Origin: Actinomycetes bacterium
GTDB taxonomy: Bacteria > Actinomycetota > Coriobacteriia > Anaerosomatales > JAGXFU01
Assembly (NCBI GenBank): GCA_024637115.1
Contig: JAGXFU010000007.1
Location: 1-64,000 of the forward strand
Length of the DNA: 64,000 nucleotides
Direction: 5' to 3'
Positions 52,347-62,233 of the stretch are shown one piece after another; the first letter of the stretch is position 1; every line of letters begins with the position of its first letter. The notes under the pieces were generated by a model. It was not told the origin of the DNA. It worked only from the letters and a program-made list of their open reading frames with translations, and ran no database searches. Position numbers and translations under genes: made by a program.

Positions 52347-53642
52347 GTGATACCTAGTAGACTGCGCTCGCTTTGGGACGGAATCAAGTCAAGCATCTGG
52401 TTCACTCCGGCATTCACTATTCTGATGTTCGTCGCGGGTGCCATTTTGGTTGCATGGCTGGATAGAACGGTGGTCTCCCAGTGGGATGGAATCACCCTGT
52501 ACGGGGGTAGGGCGGACGGCGCCCGGGCTCTGCTCAGTACCGTCGCTGCATCAATGCTGTCGCTCGCTGTACTTGTCTTCACGGTCACTCTCATCGTGTT
52601 GCAGCTTGCCAGTGCTCAGCTTGGACCGCGGGTGCTCGCACTGTTCCTCTCGGATCGGTGGACCCAGGTAGCAATGGGCGTATTTCTCGGCACATTCGGC
52701 TACGCGCTCATGGGGCTGTGGCTCACCATATCTTCCGTCAGCCCGGAAACGGGCTACGTCCCTGTATTGATGGTCAGCGTCACGTTGCCGCTCGTGGCCC
52801 TGAGCATCATCGTGTTCATCAACTACGTGCATCGCGTATCTCAGTCCATTCGCGTTGAGACAGTCGCCCGTACTATCGCCCATCAGACCATCGACGCACT
52901 GGAGTCCCTTGAGGAGCTGCCAGATGGTTGGAAGGCGGAGTCCGTGTCGCACTCCAGCATCCAAAAGGCCGGTCGTCGGCTTCCGCTCAGGCCCGCCAAG
53001 GTATGTGCGCCAAGGTCAGGGCTGGTAACGAGCATCGTCATAGGCATCCTCGCCGAATACGCCCGGAATCATGGGGCTGTCGTGAGGATTCTCGTACCCG
53101 TGGGCAAGTTCGTCACTGTCGGCATGCCGGTGGCAGAGGTGTTGGTCGAGCCGGATGTCGAGCTCTCAGCCGACAAAGTGCTGAAGGGAATCATCATCAG
53201 CAATGAGCGTGCAGTAGCTCGGGATCCCGTTTTCGGCGTGGATCAACTCGTAGACATCGTCTTGAGGGCGCTCTCTCCGAGCGTGAACGGGCCCGGAGCG
53301 GCCATCGTCGTGATCGACCGACTGCACGAGATACTCCACAAGGTCGGGAGTATGGAGCTGTACGGACCCCTATTGATCGATGAGTCGGGAGACGCGAGAC
53401 TCATCATCCCCCAACTGGGCTGGGATGGCTGGGTTGCGACCGCTTTGCGACCAGTCATCGACAACGGAGAAGACTCCGTTCAGGTGTGTCATCGCCTCTT
53501 GCGAATGCTTCACGACCTGAGGGACACGCTGCCCGAATCGCGGGGTGTTGTGCTCGATCAGTACCTGATCGAGCTTGAGGAACTGACGCTCAAGCATTCG
53601 GCATATGTTGAATGGCGAGGTGCCGATTCGTCGAGTGTATGA
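52347..53642 (+). CDS. DUF2254 membrane protein
   Basis: The 431-residue protein has four membrane helices in the first 165 residues with the DUF2254 segment FTVTLIVLQLASAQLGPRVL, then a long soluble C-terminal part (VCAPRSGLVTSI, VRILVPVGKFVTVGMP, LADKVLKGI-like). DUF2254 function is unknown. The GTG at 52347 follows GAGGAGG. It is followed after 164 bp by small stress-type genes. Confidence 0.85.
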   Translation: MIPSRLRSLWDGIKSSIWFTPAFTILMFVAGAILVAWLDRTVVSQWDGITLYGGRADGARALLSTVAASMLSLAVLVFTVTLIVLQLASAQLGPRVLALFLSDRWTQVAMGVFLGTFGYALMGLWLTISSVSPETGYVPVLMVSVTLPLVALSIIVFINYVHRVSQSIRVETVARTIAHQTIDALESLEELPDGWKAESVSHSSIQKAGRRLPLRPAKVCAPRSGLVTSIVIGILAEYARNHGAVVRILVPVGKFVTVGMPVAEVLVEPDVELSADKVLKGIIISNERAVARDPVFGVDQLVDIVLRALSPSVNGPGAAIVVIDRLHEILHKVGSMELYGPLLIDESGDARLIIPQLGWDGWVATALRPVIDNGEDSVQVCHRLLRMLHDLRDTLPESRGVVLDQYLIELEELTLKHSAYVEWRGADSSSV

Positions 53643-53806
53643 AGCGGGACGGTACGTGCTGCGTGACAAACACCTCGGTTGGTCGGATGTCGACTCGAAG
53701 GTTGGGTATGTATCAAGTACGGGCCGAGTGGAAACACGAGACAAGTGATTCCTCTTGGTTCGTTGTGTGCGGTAGACGTCCTCGATGATACGAAGGAGTG
53801 GTACGT

Positions 53807-54091
53807 ATGTCCGAAGAGCAGAGAGAAGTGTACAAGCAGAAAGCAGACGCAGAACTGGATGCGATGGGGGCGAAACTTAACGAGATGAAAGCGCGTGCTG
53901 AGAGCGCATCAGCGGATGCGAAGGTGGAGCTGCTCTCGCAGGTCGAGGATGTCTCGAAGTCGTATGAAGAGGCAAAGCAGCGCCTCTCGACGATGGCTGA
54001 TGCCGGGGACGATGCGTGGGACGAGGCAAAGATGCGTTTTGAAGGCGCGTGGGATGCGTTGAAGGAGAAGACCGAGAGTCTCTGGGCCTAA
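53807..54091 (+). CDS. Small helical (coiled-coil) protein
   Basis: The 94-residue protein is almost entirely charged alpha helix (EEQREVYKQKADAELDAMGA, DEAKMRFEGAWDALKEK) with no hydrophobic segment. This resembles small stress-linked helical proteins. GAAGGAG precedes the ATG at 53807. It is followed by a GlsB-like membrane protein gene 48 bp later, a pairing common in stress regulons. No family is certain. Confidence 0.6.
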   Translation: MSEEQREVYKQKADAELDAMGAKLNEMKARAESASADAKVELLSQVEDVSKSYEEAKQRLSTMADAGDDAWDEAKMRFEGAWDALKEKTESLWA

Positions 54092-54139
54092 GAGGTAATC
54101 TCCAGTCTTGCAGATTCCCGCACCACGAGAGGGGAAACA

Positions 54140-54382
54140 TTGGGAATTCTTAGTTGGGTAATCGTCGGCGGTCTGGCTGGACTGCTTGCTCAGTACCTGA
54201 TGGGAGAAAGAAGCGGGTGTCTCGTCGCCGTACTCATCGGCATCGTGGGCGCGGTCATCGGCGGATTCGTGCTCAATCTGTTCGGAATCGGCGGAATCAA
54301 CGGCCTGAGCCTGTGGTCGATCATCGTTGCCACGATCGGTGCTGTGATACTGCTCGCTGCGTTCAGGGCTTTCAGAAGGTAG
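54140..54382 (+). CDS. GlsB/YeaQ/YmgE-family stress membrane protein
   Basis: The 80-residue protein has three helices and glycine-rich packing of the YeaQ/YmgE type: SWVIVGGLAGLLAQYLMGE, GCLVAVLIGIVGAVIGGFV and WSIIVATIGAVILL. The family is induced by stress and found with GlsB. The TTG at 54140 follows GAGAGGGGA; the sequence supports this start because no nearby ATG fits. Confidence 0.85.
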   Translation: MGILSWVIVGGLAGLLAQYLMGERSGCLVAVLIGIVGAVIGGFVLNLFGIGGINGLSLWSIIVATIGAVILLAAFRAFRR

Positions 54383-54470
54383 GGCGGCGTTACCTCTTCC
54401 GGAATAAGGGCACCCCTGTGCTAGGCTCGAATATATAGGAGCTGACCGCACAACATGCTTGGGGGTTGTC

Positions 54471-54704
54471 ATGGTTGACGAGACGGATGTCCGGAACCGC
54501 GAGTCTGGCGGATCCTATCGCCCCGGTCTCGCGATCGGGGCCGGATTGGTCATAGGAGCAGGCCTTGGAATCTCATTCGGGTCGATCTATGGCGATGTTG
54601 CCATGGGGATGGTTTACGGCGCCGCATTCGGACTGATACTAGGCGCCATCCTCGACGGCTTCATCCGAAGGTCCCGGCGAAACGGCGGTACGCGCGAGCA
54701 GTGA
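54471..54704 (+). CDS. Small glycine-zipper membrane protein
   Basis: The 77-residue protein has a 20-residue charged N-terminus, two glycine-rich membrane helices (GLAIGAGLVIGAGLGISFG and GMVYGAAFGLILGAILDG) and a basic tail. A TTG 12 bp upstream is an alternative start. GGGGG precedes the ATG at 54471. No family is recognised; it belongs to the run of small stress membrane genes. Confidence 0.65.
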   Translation: MVDETDVRNRESGGSYRPGLAIGAGLVIGAGLGISFGSIYGDVAMGMVYGAAFGLILGAILDGFIRRSRRNGGTREQ

Positions 54705-54759
54705 CGCAGTCGCGCTATCGAGGAGTTCGACGCGTGCAGCAGGGTCGTAGGTCCGCAAC

Positions 54760-55584
54760 ATGAGCCGAAGTGATGAACTCGGCTATCCTATGTCGACGGG
54801 CAGACTGACGTCCTTTGTTGCACTTGCCCTTCTCTTGAGCTGGGCTGTGTGGATTCCCATGGCACTCAGTGACGCCGGCGTGGCCGACTGGGGATTTCAT
54901 GTTCCCTTGATGGTGAAAGACCTCGCCGCGTGGGCTCCCTCTCTTGCGGCTTTGGGGCTGGCCGTTTCGGGATCCGTTCCGTCGCCGCATGATCTTGGCC
55001 AGGCCCTGCTGCAGTGGCGCGTGCGGCCCGCGTGGTACTTCGTCGTCCTCCTCGGCCCGGCGATGCTTGCTCTCCTGTCACTTGCCGCCTGGAGCGTGAG
55101 CTCACCGGATTCAGTACCGCCACTCCCGCGTCTGTCAGATTTCGTGTACTTCCCCCTGGTTTTTGGATACGTACTCGTGCTTGGCGGGCCTCTCGGCGAG
55201 GAGCTGGGTTGGCGTGGCTACCTGTTGCCTGGTCTGCTCGGACGAATGAGTGCCGGGTCTGCCGCTCTCGTGGTCGGTATCGTCTGGGCGCTGTGGCACA
55301 CGCCGCTCTTTTGGATCGAGGGGACGGTACAAGCGGACCTGGCGATCGGCTGGTACATGGCGATGACGATCGGCCTCTCCTTCATCTACACGTGGGTCTT
55401 TGTGCGCACCAGAGGGAGCGTGTTGATTGCCGTGATTCTGCACACTGCATCGAACGCCTGGATGGGGTTCCTGCCGATCCTCCCAGCCAGCGTACAGCCA
55501 GGACCGGAACGCTTTTTCCCGGTCTTGGCAGCGGCCGTGCTGCTGCTAGGGGTCGCGGCGGCCATGAGCATGGCTCGGCGCTGA
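54760..55584 (+). CDS. CPBP-family intramembrane metalloprotease
   Basis: The 274-residue protein has about eight helices and CPBP motifs GEELGWRG (residues near 150), WHTPLFW and HTASNAW. It is unrelated in neighbourhood to the CPBP gene at 22071, and shares only the motifs. The ATG at 54760 lacks a clear ribosome binding site; the ATG at 54790 is an alternative. Its substrate is unknown. Confidence 0.85.
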   Translation: MSRSDELGYPMSTGRLTSFVALALLLSWAVWIPMALSDAGVADWGFHVPLMVKDLAAWAPSLAALGLAVSGSVPSPHDLGQALLQWRVRPAWYFVVLLGPAMLALLSLAAWSVSSPDSVPPLPRLSDFVYFPLVFGYVLVLGGPLGEELGWRGYLLPGLLGRMSAGSAALVVGIVWALWHTPLFWIEGTVQADLAIGWYMAMTIGLSFIYTWVFVRTRGSVLIAVILHTASNAWMGFLPILPASVQPGPERFFPVLAAAVLLLGVAAAMSMARR

Positions 55585-55758
55585 TCTCATTCTTGTCCCC
55601 TGGTTCGTTCGCCTCTCGGCGACTACGCGGCGTGTCACACGGCAGAATCCGGGATGGGCGCTGGCGTACAATCATGCATATGTGCAACGAGCCGCGAACG
55701 TCCACGTCTCACCACAGTCGTGCAGAATAGGCAGACCCCCCAGGATGAAGGATCACTC

Positions 55759-56691
55759 ATGTCCAGAGACACGATAGTCGTGGCACTTGGAGGCAATGCG
55801 CTTCTCAGACGTTCCGATCCGATGACGGTGAGCGCTCAGCGTAGCAATGTGCGTATCGCAGCTCGGGCACTCGCACCTATCTGCGAGGAGCACAACCTCG
55901 TTCTCGCTCACGGCAACGGCCCGCAAGTCGGTCTGCTTGCCCTTCAGGCTGCGGCGTACGCCGAAGTGGAACCTTATCCGCTTGATGTGTTGGGCGCGCA
56001 GACCGAGGGCATGATCGGTTACATGATCGAGCAGGAGCTTGGCAACCTCGTTCCGTTTGAGCGTCAGATCGCGACGGTACTCACCATGGTTGAGGTCGAT
56101 CCCAACGATCCGGCTTTCGACAATCCAACCAAGTTCGTCGGTCCTCAGTACGAGCCAGAGGATGCAGAGCGGGTTGCATCGGAGAAGGGTTGGGTCTTCA
56201 AGCTCGACCACGACAAGCCGCGACGCGTTGTGGCTTCACCTGAACCCAAACAGATCTTCGAACTAGAGCCGATCAGATGGCTCATCGAAAAGGGCACGAT
56301 TGTCATCTGTGCCGGCGGGGGTGGAATTCCGACGGCGTATCTCCCCGACGGCACGCGCACACTGGTCGGTTCGGAATGCGTCATTGACAAAGATCTGGCC
56401 GCGGAGCTTCTCGCAAAGAACCTGAATGCGGACCTGTTTATCATGGCGACCGATGCGGACGGCGTGTATCTCGACTGGGACACGCCGGAGCAGCGGCTAC
56501 TCGAGCGCGCGACCCCCGACGAGCTACGCACGCACGAGTTCGCTGCTGGTTCGATGGGACCGAAAGTCGCCGCCGCTATCCGTTTCGTGGAGGCCACCGG
56601 CAAGCGAGCCGCCATCGGCAGTCTCGAAGATATCGAGCGCATCGTGGCGGGAGAGGCAGGAACGAGCATCGTTCCGTCGTGCGACACGTAG
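55759..56691 (+). CDS. arcC: Carbamate kinase
   Basis: The 310-residue kinase has [39 protein letters not shown] and [14 protein letters not shown], typical of carbamate kinase. It makes ATP from carbamoyl phosphate and ADP in arginine or agmatine fermentation, or in purine catabolism. No arcA or arcB genes are near, so its carbamoyl phosphate source is elsewhere. The ATG at 55759 follows GAAGGA. Confidence 0.93.
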   Translation: MSRDTIVVALGGNALLRRSDPMTVSAQRSNVRIAARALAPICEEHNLVLAHGNGPQVGLLALQAAAYAEVEPYPLDVLGAQTEGMIGYMIEQELGNLVPFERQIATVLTMVEVDPNDPAFDNPTKFVGPQYEPEDAERVASEKGWVFKLDHDKPRRVVASPEPKQIFELEPIRWLIEKGTIVICAGGGGIPTAYLPDGTRTLVGSECVIDKDLAAELLAKNLNADLFIMATDADGVYLDWDTPEQRLLERATPDELRTHEFAAGSMGPKVAAAIRFVEATGKRAAIGSLEDIERIVAGEAGTSIVPSCDT

Positions 56692-56855
56692 TTACACAGA
56701 GGCGTAGGAACCAGACCATCCGACTGCCCGGTGCTGTAGCAGCGGACGTTTCGCGGCCGGGCAGATGAATCTCTCCTGGGCGCACGTACAAGGCGTGGCA
56801 GGCGCGCGTCGCGGTCTGTCTTGGAAGTCGGTGAGGTCCAGCCTCTGCCGGATCT

Positions 56856-58133
56856 TCACACCAGCTTCTTGGAGATCATTCTCTCGGCGTCTGAGGCGAG
56901 ACTGAATTCGAAAGCCTTTCCACGCTTCCGCTGCTGAAGATAGCCGGCCTCAACCAAACGGATGAAGTCTTGGCGGGCCGTCTCGTACGCGAGTTCGCGG
57001 GTGCGAGCATGGTGCTTGATGGTGAACGTCGTTGAGGGCGCTCGCAACGCGCGATCCAGGATCAGCGCCTGTCGGTGGTTGATGTTCAGGGGGCGGAAAC
57101 GCGTCGTGACCTCATGGAAGCGGGTGATTCGCTCGCGGAGATTCGCATCGGCCAGCTGCTTGGATGCGCGAATCACCTGGAGCTGATCAATGAAAACCGC
57201 GGTCAGGTCAACGCTGTCTTCGAGTTGCTCGTTCAGCCCTCCTGGAAAGCCAACGATACCCGCCACCTGATAGCCATGCCGAGAGGCGTAGGCCATGGAG
57301 ACAAGCCGGCTCACCAGATAGTTGTGGCGCTCGAACGGCCGGATGCGGCGGAGCCACCATGCCAAGGCAAGCGTCTTGATGAGCGGATGGACGAAGGGGA
57401 CATCCTGACTCTCGGTGTATGCGTACAGTGATTGCAGCTCGCCAAGGATACGGGCGGGAGGCGTGGAAACGATAGGAGAGTCGAGCACGGGTGCCGGGTG
57501 CTCGGTCGTCCTGATCAGACCGGCATCGGGCGCATCTCCGCTGAGGAGCCGGTGGATGCCCACGATGTAGTCCGGTGTGAGTGACTGGGATCTCGCGCCA
57601 GACAGCTCGCGCATAGCGTGGTAGAAGCGGCAGGCGACGATCCCGGTATTTGAAGATGGCGGTACTTCATCGTAGAGACAAGCGATCACTTCGGTGCGGG
57701 CCTGTCTGAGCGCGCACTCCACACCTTCGCTACTCTCGGCCCTGTCCAGAGCGATCATGACCGCTTCTTCGACCAGCAGACGGTCCTGAACGATCCATTC
57801 CTCATCGGCCGGCAGGTCGGTTCTGCCCACGAGACTGCGGGCCGCCCATGTGTCGATCTCGTAGAGCGCCTCCATGAGCTGTGCGGTGGGGGTCACGTTC
57901 AGCTGGAAGTCCCCCCAGGCGCTCTCGAGCACCAGTAGTCCGGTGGATCTCCGAATCGCCGAGATGAGACGCCATACGGCTTCGCGTTGGACTCCGACAC
58001 CGAAGCGAAGCGCTTCGAATCCCTCGTGATCGAAGTACTCGGTGTTCGCTTCCGTGAAGAGATGGTCGAGGCGTCCACTCTCGAAAGCCTCGAGGACCTT
58101 GATCGCCTCAGATGGGTCTATAGGTGACGTCAC
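56856..58133 (-). CDS. Degenerate Fic-domain protein
   Basis: The 425-residue protein has a Fic-like core with DAGLIRTTEHPAPV near residue 204 and PFVHPLIKTLALAWWLRRIR leading to the active-site loop. Where Fic enzymes have HPF-x-(D/E)GNGR-x-x-R, this one has RPFERHNYLVSR (265-276). Catalytic His is Arg, the acidic residue is Arg, and the glycines are lost; Asn271 and Arg276 remain. AMP transfer is unlikely. The C-terminal 80 residues look like a winged helix (DFIRLVEAGYLQQRKRGKAF). The GTG at 58133 has a weak GGAAG site. Confidence 0.68.
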   Translation of the reverse strand: MTSPIDPSEAIKVLEAFESGRLDHLFTEANTEYFDHEGFEALRFGVGVQREAVWRLISAIRRSTGLLVLESAWGDFQLNVTPTAQLMEALYEIDTWAARSLVGRTDLPADEEWIVQDRLLVEEAVMIALDRAESSEGVECALRQARTEVIACLYDEVPPSSNTGIVACRFYHAMRELSGARSQSLTPDYIVGIHRLLSGDAPDAGLIRTTEHPAPVLDSPIVSTPPARILGELQSLYAYTESQDVPFVHPLIKTLALAWWLRRIRPFERHNYLVSRLVSMAYASRHGYQVAGIVGFPGGLNEQLEDSVDLTAVFIDQLQVIRASKQLADANLRERITRFHEVTTRFRPLNINHRQALILDRALRAPSTTFTIKHHARTRELAYETARQDFIRLVEAGYLQQRKRGKAFEFSLASDAERMISKKLV

Positions 58134-58510
58134 GCTTCCGCCTGCTTTCTCATGGCGCAGTACCTGCCTGCCTCATGCAGATTATCACGCATTCAGCCGA
58201 TGAATCACTCCCCAGTCCGAGCTTAGCGTCAATGGGCGATTGTCGTTCCGAACACTGCATTGGATGAATCTAGTACTAAAATCATTTTTCCGGCGCAGAA
58301 TACCTTGCATATGACCCTTCGTTTGAACTTGCAACCAGTAATAGGACTGTTGGGTAGTTAGAAGATAAATGCTCAAACATTGAGAATCACAGATACGTCT
58401 GTATGTGATAGGCTATTACTACTAGAAATGAGTAAACAAGTAATACAGGGTTTGCGTTGCCGTATCAACGCTGGCAGTCCGGTCAAGTTCGATGATCCAA
58501 GAGAACGGGT
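58134..58510. promoter_or_regulatory. AT-rich leader upstream of the cytochrome b/ferredoxin/AOR operon
   Basis: The part from about 58180 to 58450 is clearly AT-richer than the rest of the window. At 58386-58409 it holds ATCACA-N12-TGTGAT, an inverted repeat of the kind bound by CRP/FNR-family regulators, although the half-sites point outwards compared with the E. coli site. A TATTACT box lies just downstream of it. The leader of more than 100 bp before the first gene could contain a regulatory RNA. I cannot assign one. Confidence 0.45.
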
Positions 58511-59308
58511 GTGCATATGCAGAGGGAGCTTCTGTTCGATTCGCTTGCGTGGCTCGTGTGGCTGGTGCCATTCGTTGGTGTGCTGGCGGCGGCGTTCACC
58601 GCGCGCAAGGACCCTGTGGTGGAGGGTGACCGTGTGCTCAGGCACGACAAGGCGGCCATTCTGGAGCATTGGGCACACGGGATAGGTACGGCGGTGCTGC
58701 TCGTGAGCGGTATCGCACTGGGAGTTTGGTTCCTGCCCGCACTCGTCGGAAGCGGCGAGCCGGTCTGGACCATGATGAACGTGCACTTCTGGGCTGTTGT
58801 GCTGTTCCTGTTCGGTACCTTCTACTACGGTGCGAACACACTTCTGGCGATGAAGCGTTTCCGGGAACACTTGCCCACCAAGGACGCAATCGACTACACC
58901 AAGCGCCACTACGGACTACTGCTGGGCTTCAAGAAGTTCACCATGCCGCCCGAGCGCAAGTACTTCGAGTCCGAGAAGATGGCGTACATTCTCGCCCTGG
59001 CCTCCACGATAGTCATCATCGTCACGGGCTTCTTCAAAGTGGCGGCGCACTCACTCGACATACCTTCAAGCCTCATGGCATTCATGACGCCCGCACATGA
59101 CATCGCCACGGTGGCGATGCTCGCATTCTTCGTCGCACACGTCTTCTTTGCAGCGGTGCTCCCCATGAGTTGGCCGGTGCTGCGTTCGATGTTCACCGGC
59201 TACGTGGACCTGGAGTACGCCAAGCATGAGCACGCCGGCTGGATGGCCGAGATCGGCGACTCCGAGAAGGACTCCGCAGGAGCGGAGTCAGAGGAACCGG
59301 CCGCGTAA
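58511..59308 (+). CDS. Membrane cytochrome b subunit (YdhU/FdnI-like)
   Basis: The 265-residue protein has four or five membrane helices with histidines spaced as in formate dehydrogenase gamma-type cytochromes b: HDKAAILEHWAHG in helix I, MMNVHFW in helix II, KVAAHSLD and MTPAHDIATVAM later, with VAHVFFAAVLP. It should bind two b-type haems and pass electrons from the Fe-S subunit to quinone. The GTG at 58511 is chosen for spacing to AAGAG; ATG at 58517 is an alternative. It is the first gene of a four-gene operon. Confidence 0.8.
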   Translation: MHMQRELLFDSLAWLVWLVPFVGVLAAAFTARKDPVVEGDRVLRHDKAAILEHWAHGIGTAVLLVSGIALGVWFLPALVGSGEPVWTMMNVHFWAVVLFLFGTFYYGANTLLAMKRFREHLPTKDAIDYTKRHYGLLLGFKKFTMPPERKYFESEKMAYILALASTIVIIVTGFFKVAAHSLDIPSSLMAFMTPAHDIATVAMLAFFVAHVFFAAVLPMSWPVLRSMFTGYVDLEYAKHEHAGWMAEIGDSEKDSAGAESEEPAA

Positions 59309-59341
59309 GCCAGCACGAGACGGAAACCGAAAGGAAGCACG

Positions 59342-60100
59342 ATGGCAGACATCGACAAGAATACAGACACAGGCGCAACCGCGCCGACAGAAGACAAGAC
59401 CATAACGCGGCGCCGGTTCCTCGCCGGAATCGGCGGCGCCGGGGTGGGCATCGTTCTGGGAGGGGCGCTCTTTGGCGGCTTTCTTCTCCCCGACGAGGTC
59501 ATCGCAATCCCTGCATCGGAGGGCTACCTTCTGGTGGACTCCAAGAAGTGTCAGGGGTGCAACACGTGCATGATGGCGTGTTCGCTCACTCACCACGGTG
59601 TCCAGAGTCTATCGCTCTCGCGCATCCAGGTGATCCAGGACCCCTTCGCCTCGTTCCCCGATGACAAGTCCATTTCGCAGTGCCGTCAATGCGCATCCCC
59701 GACGTGCGTCGAGGTGTGTCCCACGCATGCGATGCACGTGGACGACGAGACGGGCATCCGAACGGTCGACGCTTCCAAGTGCATCGGCTGTCAGAAGTGC
59801 GTGACCGCGTGCGAGTTCGACTTGAGTCGTGCGGGCTGGAACTTTCAGGACAAGCACGCGCAGAAGTGCGACTTGTGCCTTGAGACCCCGTTCATGGACG
59901 CCGAGGGAGGCCCCGGTGGGCAGCAGGCGTGTGTTGCGGTGTGCCCCACAGGCGCGATCAGCTTCACGAGCGAGATACCGATCCAATCCGACGCCGGCTA
60001 TCAGGTCAATCTGCGCGATGAGGGCTGGGCGGCCCTCGGCTATCCCATCGATGACGAAGGCAAGGTCAGCCCAGCCGCGCCTGCGTCGACCGGACATTAG
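59342..60100 (+). CDS. Tat-exported four-cluster ferredoxin subunit (YdhX-like)
   Basis: The 252-residue protein has a Tat signal (TRRRFLAGIGGAGVGIVLGG, residues 22-41) and four [4Fe-4S] motifs: CQGCNTCMMAC (70-80), CRQCASPTCVEVCP (114-127), CIGCQKCVTAC (147-157) and CDLCLET plus CVAVCP (176-202). The Tat signal places it outside the membrane. GAAAGGA precedes the ATG. It should link the catalytic subunit to cytochrome b. Confidence 0.88.
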   Translation: MADIDKNTDTGATAPTEDKTITRRRFLAGIGGAGVGIVLGGALFGGFLLPDEVIAIPASEGYLLVDSKKCQGCNTCMMACSLTHHGVQSLSLSRIQVIQDPFASFPDDKSISQCRQCASPTCVEVCPTHAMHVDDETGIRTVDASKCIGCQKCVTACEFDLSRAGWNFQDKHAQKCDLCLETPFMDAEGGPGGQQACVAVCPTGAISFTSEIPIQSDAGYQVNLRDEGWAALGYPIDDEGKVSPAAPASTGH

Positions 60101-60154
60101 AATCACTCGATCGCGCGCGCCGCGATCTGAACTGACTTACCAGGAGGTACAGAT

Positions 60155-62233
60155 ATGGCTGCAAATGGATACGTCGGCAAGATCCTGAGACTGGATCTCA
60201 CCGCTCGAGAGTCATCGGTGATCGACACCGAAGAATACGAGCAGTGGGGTGGCGGTCACGGCATCGGCTCGGCTCTGTTCTGGGATCTATGCAAGGACAA
60301 GACAGTGGATGGGCGAGACCCCGGCAACGTGCTCACTATCATGACGTCGCCCCTGTCCGGCACGATGGCCCCGTCGGCATCGGGTCGCGTGGAGGTGCAG
60401 GGGATCGGTACGGCCGGATACCCGGTCAACTGGTTCACTCGCTCCAACTTCGGTGGCCGCTTTGGCGGTCAGCTCAAGTACGCGGGTTGGGACGGCATCG
60501 TTTTGGAGGGCAAGGCCGATGGGCCCGTGTGGATCGACATCGTCAACGACAAAGTCGTATTCCGTGACGCTGGTGATCTCTGGGGCAAGGATACCCAGGA
60601 GACGCAGAAGCTCGTGTGGAAGATGAAAGAGAACGAGGAGCACGGTTGGAGCGAGGTCGGCTCAAGCCGTGATGCCGGACGCACCACGCAGAAGCCGGCG
60701 ATCATGACCATCGGCCCGGCGGGCGAAAACCTCTCCAGCCTTGGCTGCATCCTGCACGACGCGGGCAACGCAGCGGGCCAGGGCGGCTTTGGTGCGGTGT
60801 TTGGTTCCAAGAACCTGAAGGCGATCTGTGTGGTCGGCACCGGGTCTATTGAGGTCGCCGACCCGGCCGCACTATTCAACGCCCGCATGTGGGCCAAGGA
60901 CGAATACGCGGCGAAGCCCGGTCAGCCGGCGCACCCCAACGGTCCCACGTTCGGCGTGGATCCCGCTCCGGTGCTCATGTATGCCAAGAACCCCGGTGAT
61001 CCCAAAGGCCCGCAGGCGTGCCAGGGCTGCATCAATGGCTGCCGCGCGCGCTTCAGTACAGGTCTTGCCAACGAGTCCTCGTGCCAGGAGACCTCAATGT
61101 ACAAGGCGTTTGATGTCCTGGCGCACGGCGAGGGCACTGATGCATCGATTATCGCCACGGACCTGGTACAGAAGATGGGGGTGAACTCTTACGAGCTCAT
61201 GCAGGGTATGGGTTACCTCTACGCGCTCAGCAAGATGGGCGTCCTCGGCAAGGGCCTTGAGATCGACACCGAGCTCGATATGTCGCGCATCGGCGAGACC
61301 GATTTCATAGAGACGCTGGTCGACATGATCTCGAACCGGAAGGGCATAGGCGAGGATCTTGCCGACGGCTTCGTGCGTGCTGCCGAGAAGTGGGGCCGCC
61401 TGGAGCAGGACTGGGCCAGTGGCATCCTCGACTTCCCGTATTGGGGCTACGCGAACCACGGATACGATCCTCGCGCAGAGGTCGAGTGGGGCTACAGCTC
61501 GATCATGGGCGATCGCGACATGAACGAGCATGGCTTCAACGCCAACTTCTGGAGCGTCATCAAGCACATGATGGGTGGCATCGAAATGCCCGTCTCTGCC
61601 GAGGAGTACGCTAAGATCACCACCGCAAAGATGGTGCCGTATCAGGATGACATGTCCATGGTGGATTACAGCACCGAGAACATCTACTCGGAGTCGTTCG
61701 CCAAGCTCGTCGTGTGGCAGCGTCACTACACGCGTTTCTGGAAGCAGAGTGCTCTTTACTGCGACTTCCGGTATCCGGACTTCACCAACTACAACCGTCT
61801 TGACAACGTGGGCTTGACCGGTGACGGTGAGCCTGTGTTCTGGAACGCGATCACCGGTCAGGATCTCACATTCCTGGAGGGCATCGATCTGGGCCGAAAG
61901 ATTTGGACCCTGGACAACGCCATCTGGATTCTGCAAGGCAGGCACCGTGACATGGTCCAGTTCGCTCCGTATATCTACGACATTCCACTTGAGGGGAGTC
62001 TCGTGGGTCCCTTCTACCCCATGGCTGGCAGAGTCGACGGCGAGTGGGCGTTCATCAACACGCTCGGTCGCTCGATCGATCGCGACGGGTTCGAGGAGTG
62101 GAAGACGCACTTCTACAACCTTGAGGGATGGGACACCGCTACAGGCTGGCCCACGCGTGAGGTTCTTGAGGAGTTGGATATGGCAGATGTGGCCACGGTC
62201 CTCGAGAATGAAGAGAAGCTTGGAGGCATGTGA
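60155..62233 (+). CDS. Aldehyde:ferredoxin oxidoreductase-family protein (YdhV-like)
   Basis: The 692-residue protein is a full-length AOR-family enzyme. It starts NGYVGKILRLDLTARES and has the [4Fe-4S] ligands Cys289, Cys292 and Cys296 in CQGCINGC and Cys536 in SALYCDF. Residues around GGRFGGQLKYAGWDGIVLEG match the pterin-binding domain. Such enzymes use tungsten or molybdenum bis-pyranopterin. It has no signal peptide, although the neighbouring ferredoxin has one, so it may be exported with it in a Tat hitchhiking complex. GGAGG precedes the ATG. The physiological substrate is unknown. Confidence 0.9.
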   Translation: MAANGYVGKILRLDLTARESSVIDTEEYEQWGGGHGIGSALFWDLCKDKTVDGRDPGNVLTIMTSPLSGTMAPSASGRVEVQGIGTAGYPVNWFTRSNFGGRFGGQLKYAGWDGIVLEGKADGPVWIDIVNDKVVFRDAGDLWGKDTQETQKLVWKMKENEEHGWSEVGSSRDAGRTTQKPAIMTIGPAGENLSSLGCILHDAGNAAGQGGFGAVFGSKNLKAICVVGTGSIEVADPAALFNARMWAKDEYAAKPGQPAHPNGPTFGVDPAPVLMYAKNPGDPKGPQACQGCINGCRARFSTGLANESSCQETSMYKAFDVLAHGEGTDASIIATDLVQKMGVNSYELMQGMGYLYALSKMGVLGKGLEIDTELDMSRIGETDFIETLVDMISNRKGIGEDLADGFVRAAEKWGRLEQDWASGILDFPYWGYANHGYDPRAEVEWGYSSIMGDRDMNEHGFNANFWSVIKHMMGGIEMPVSAEEYAKITTAKMVPYQDDMSMVDYSTENIYSESFAKLVVWQRHYTRFWKQSALYCDFRYPDFTNYNRLDNVGLTGDGEPVFWNAITGQDLTFLEGIDLGRKIWTLDNAIWILQGRHRDMVQFAPYIYDIPLEGSLVGPFYPMAGRVDGEWAFINTLGRSIDRDGFEEWKTHFYNLEGWDTATGWPTREVLEELDMADVATVLENEEKLGGM

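Noticed and set aside
57990-58025. TTCGAATCCC, like a T loop, within the degenerate Fic gene
   Set aside because: It is coding sequence without acceptor or variable arm.
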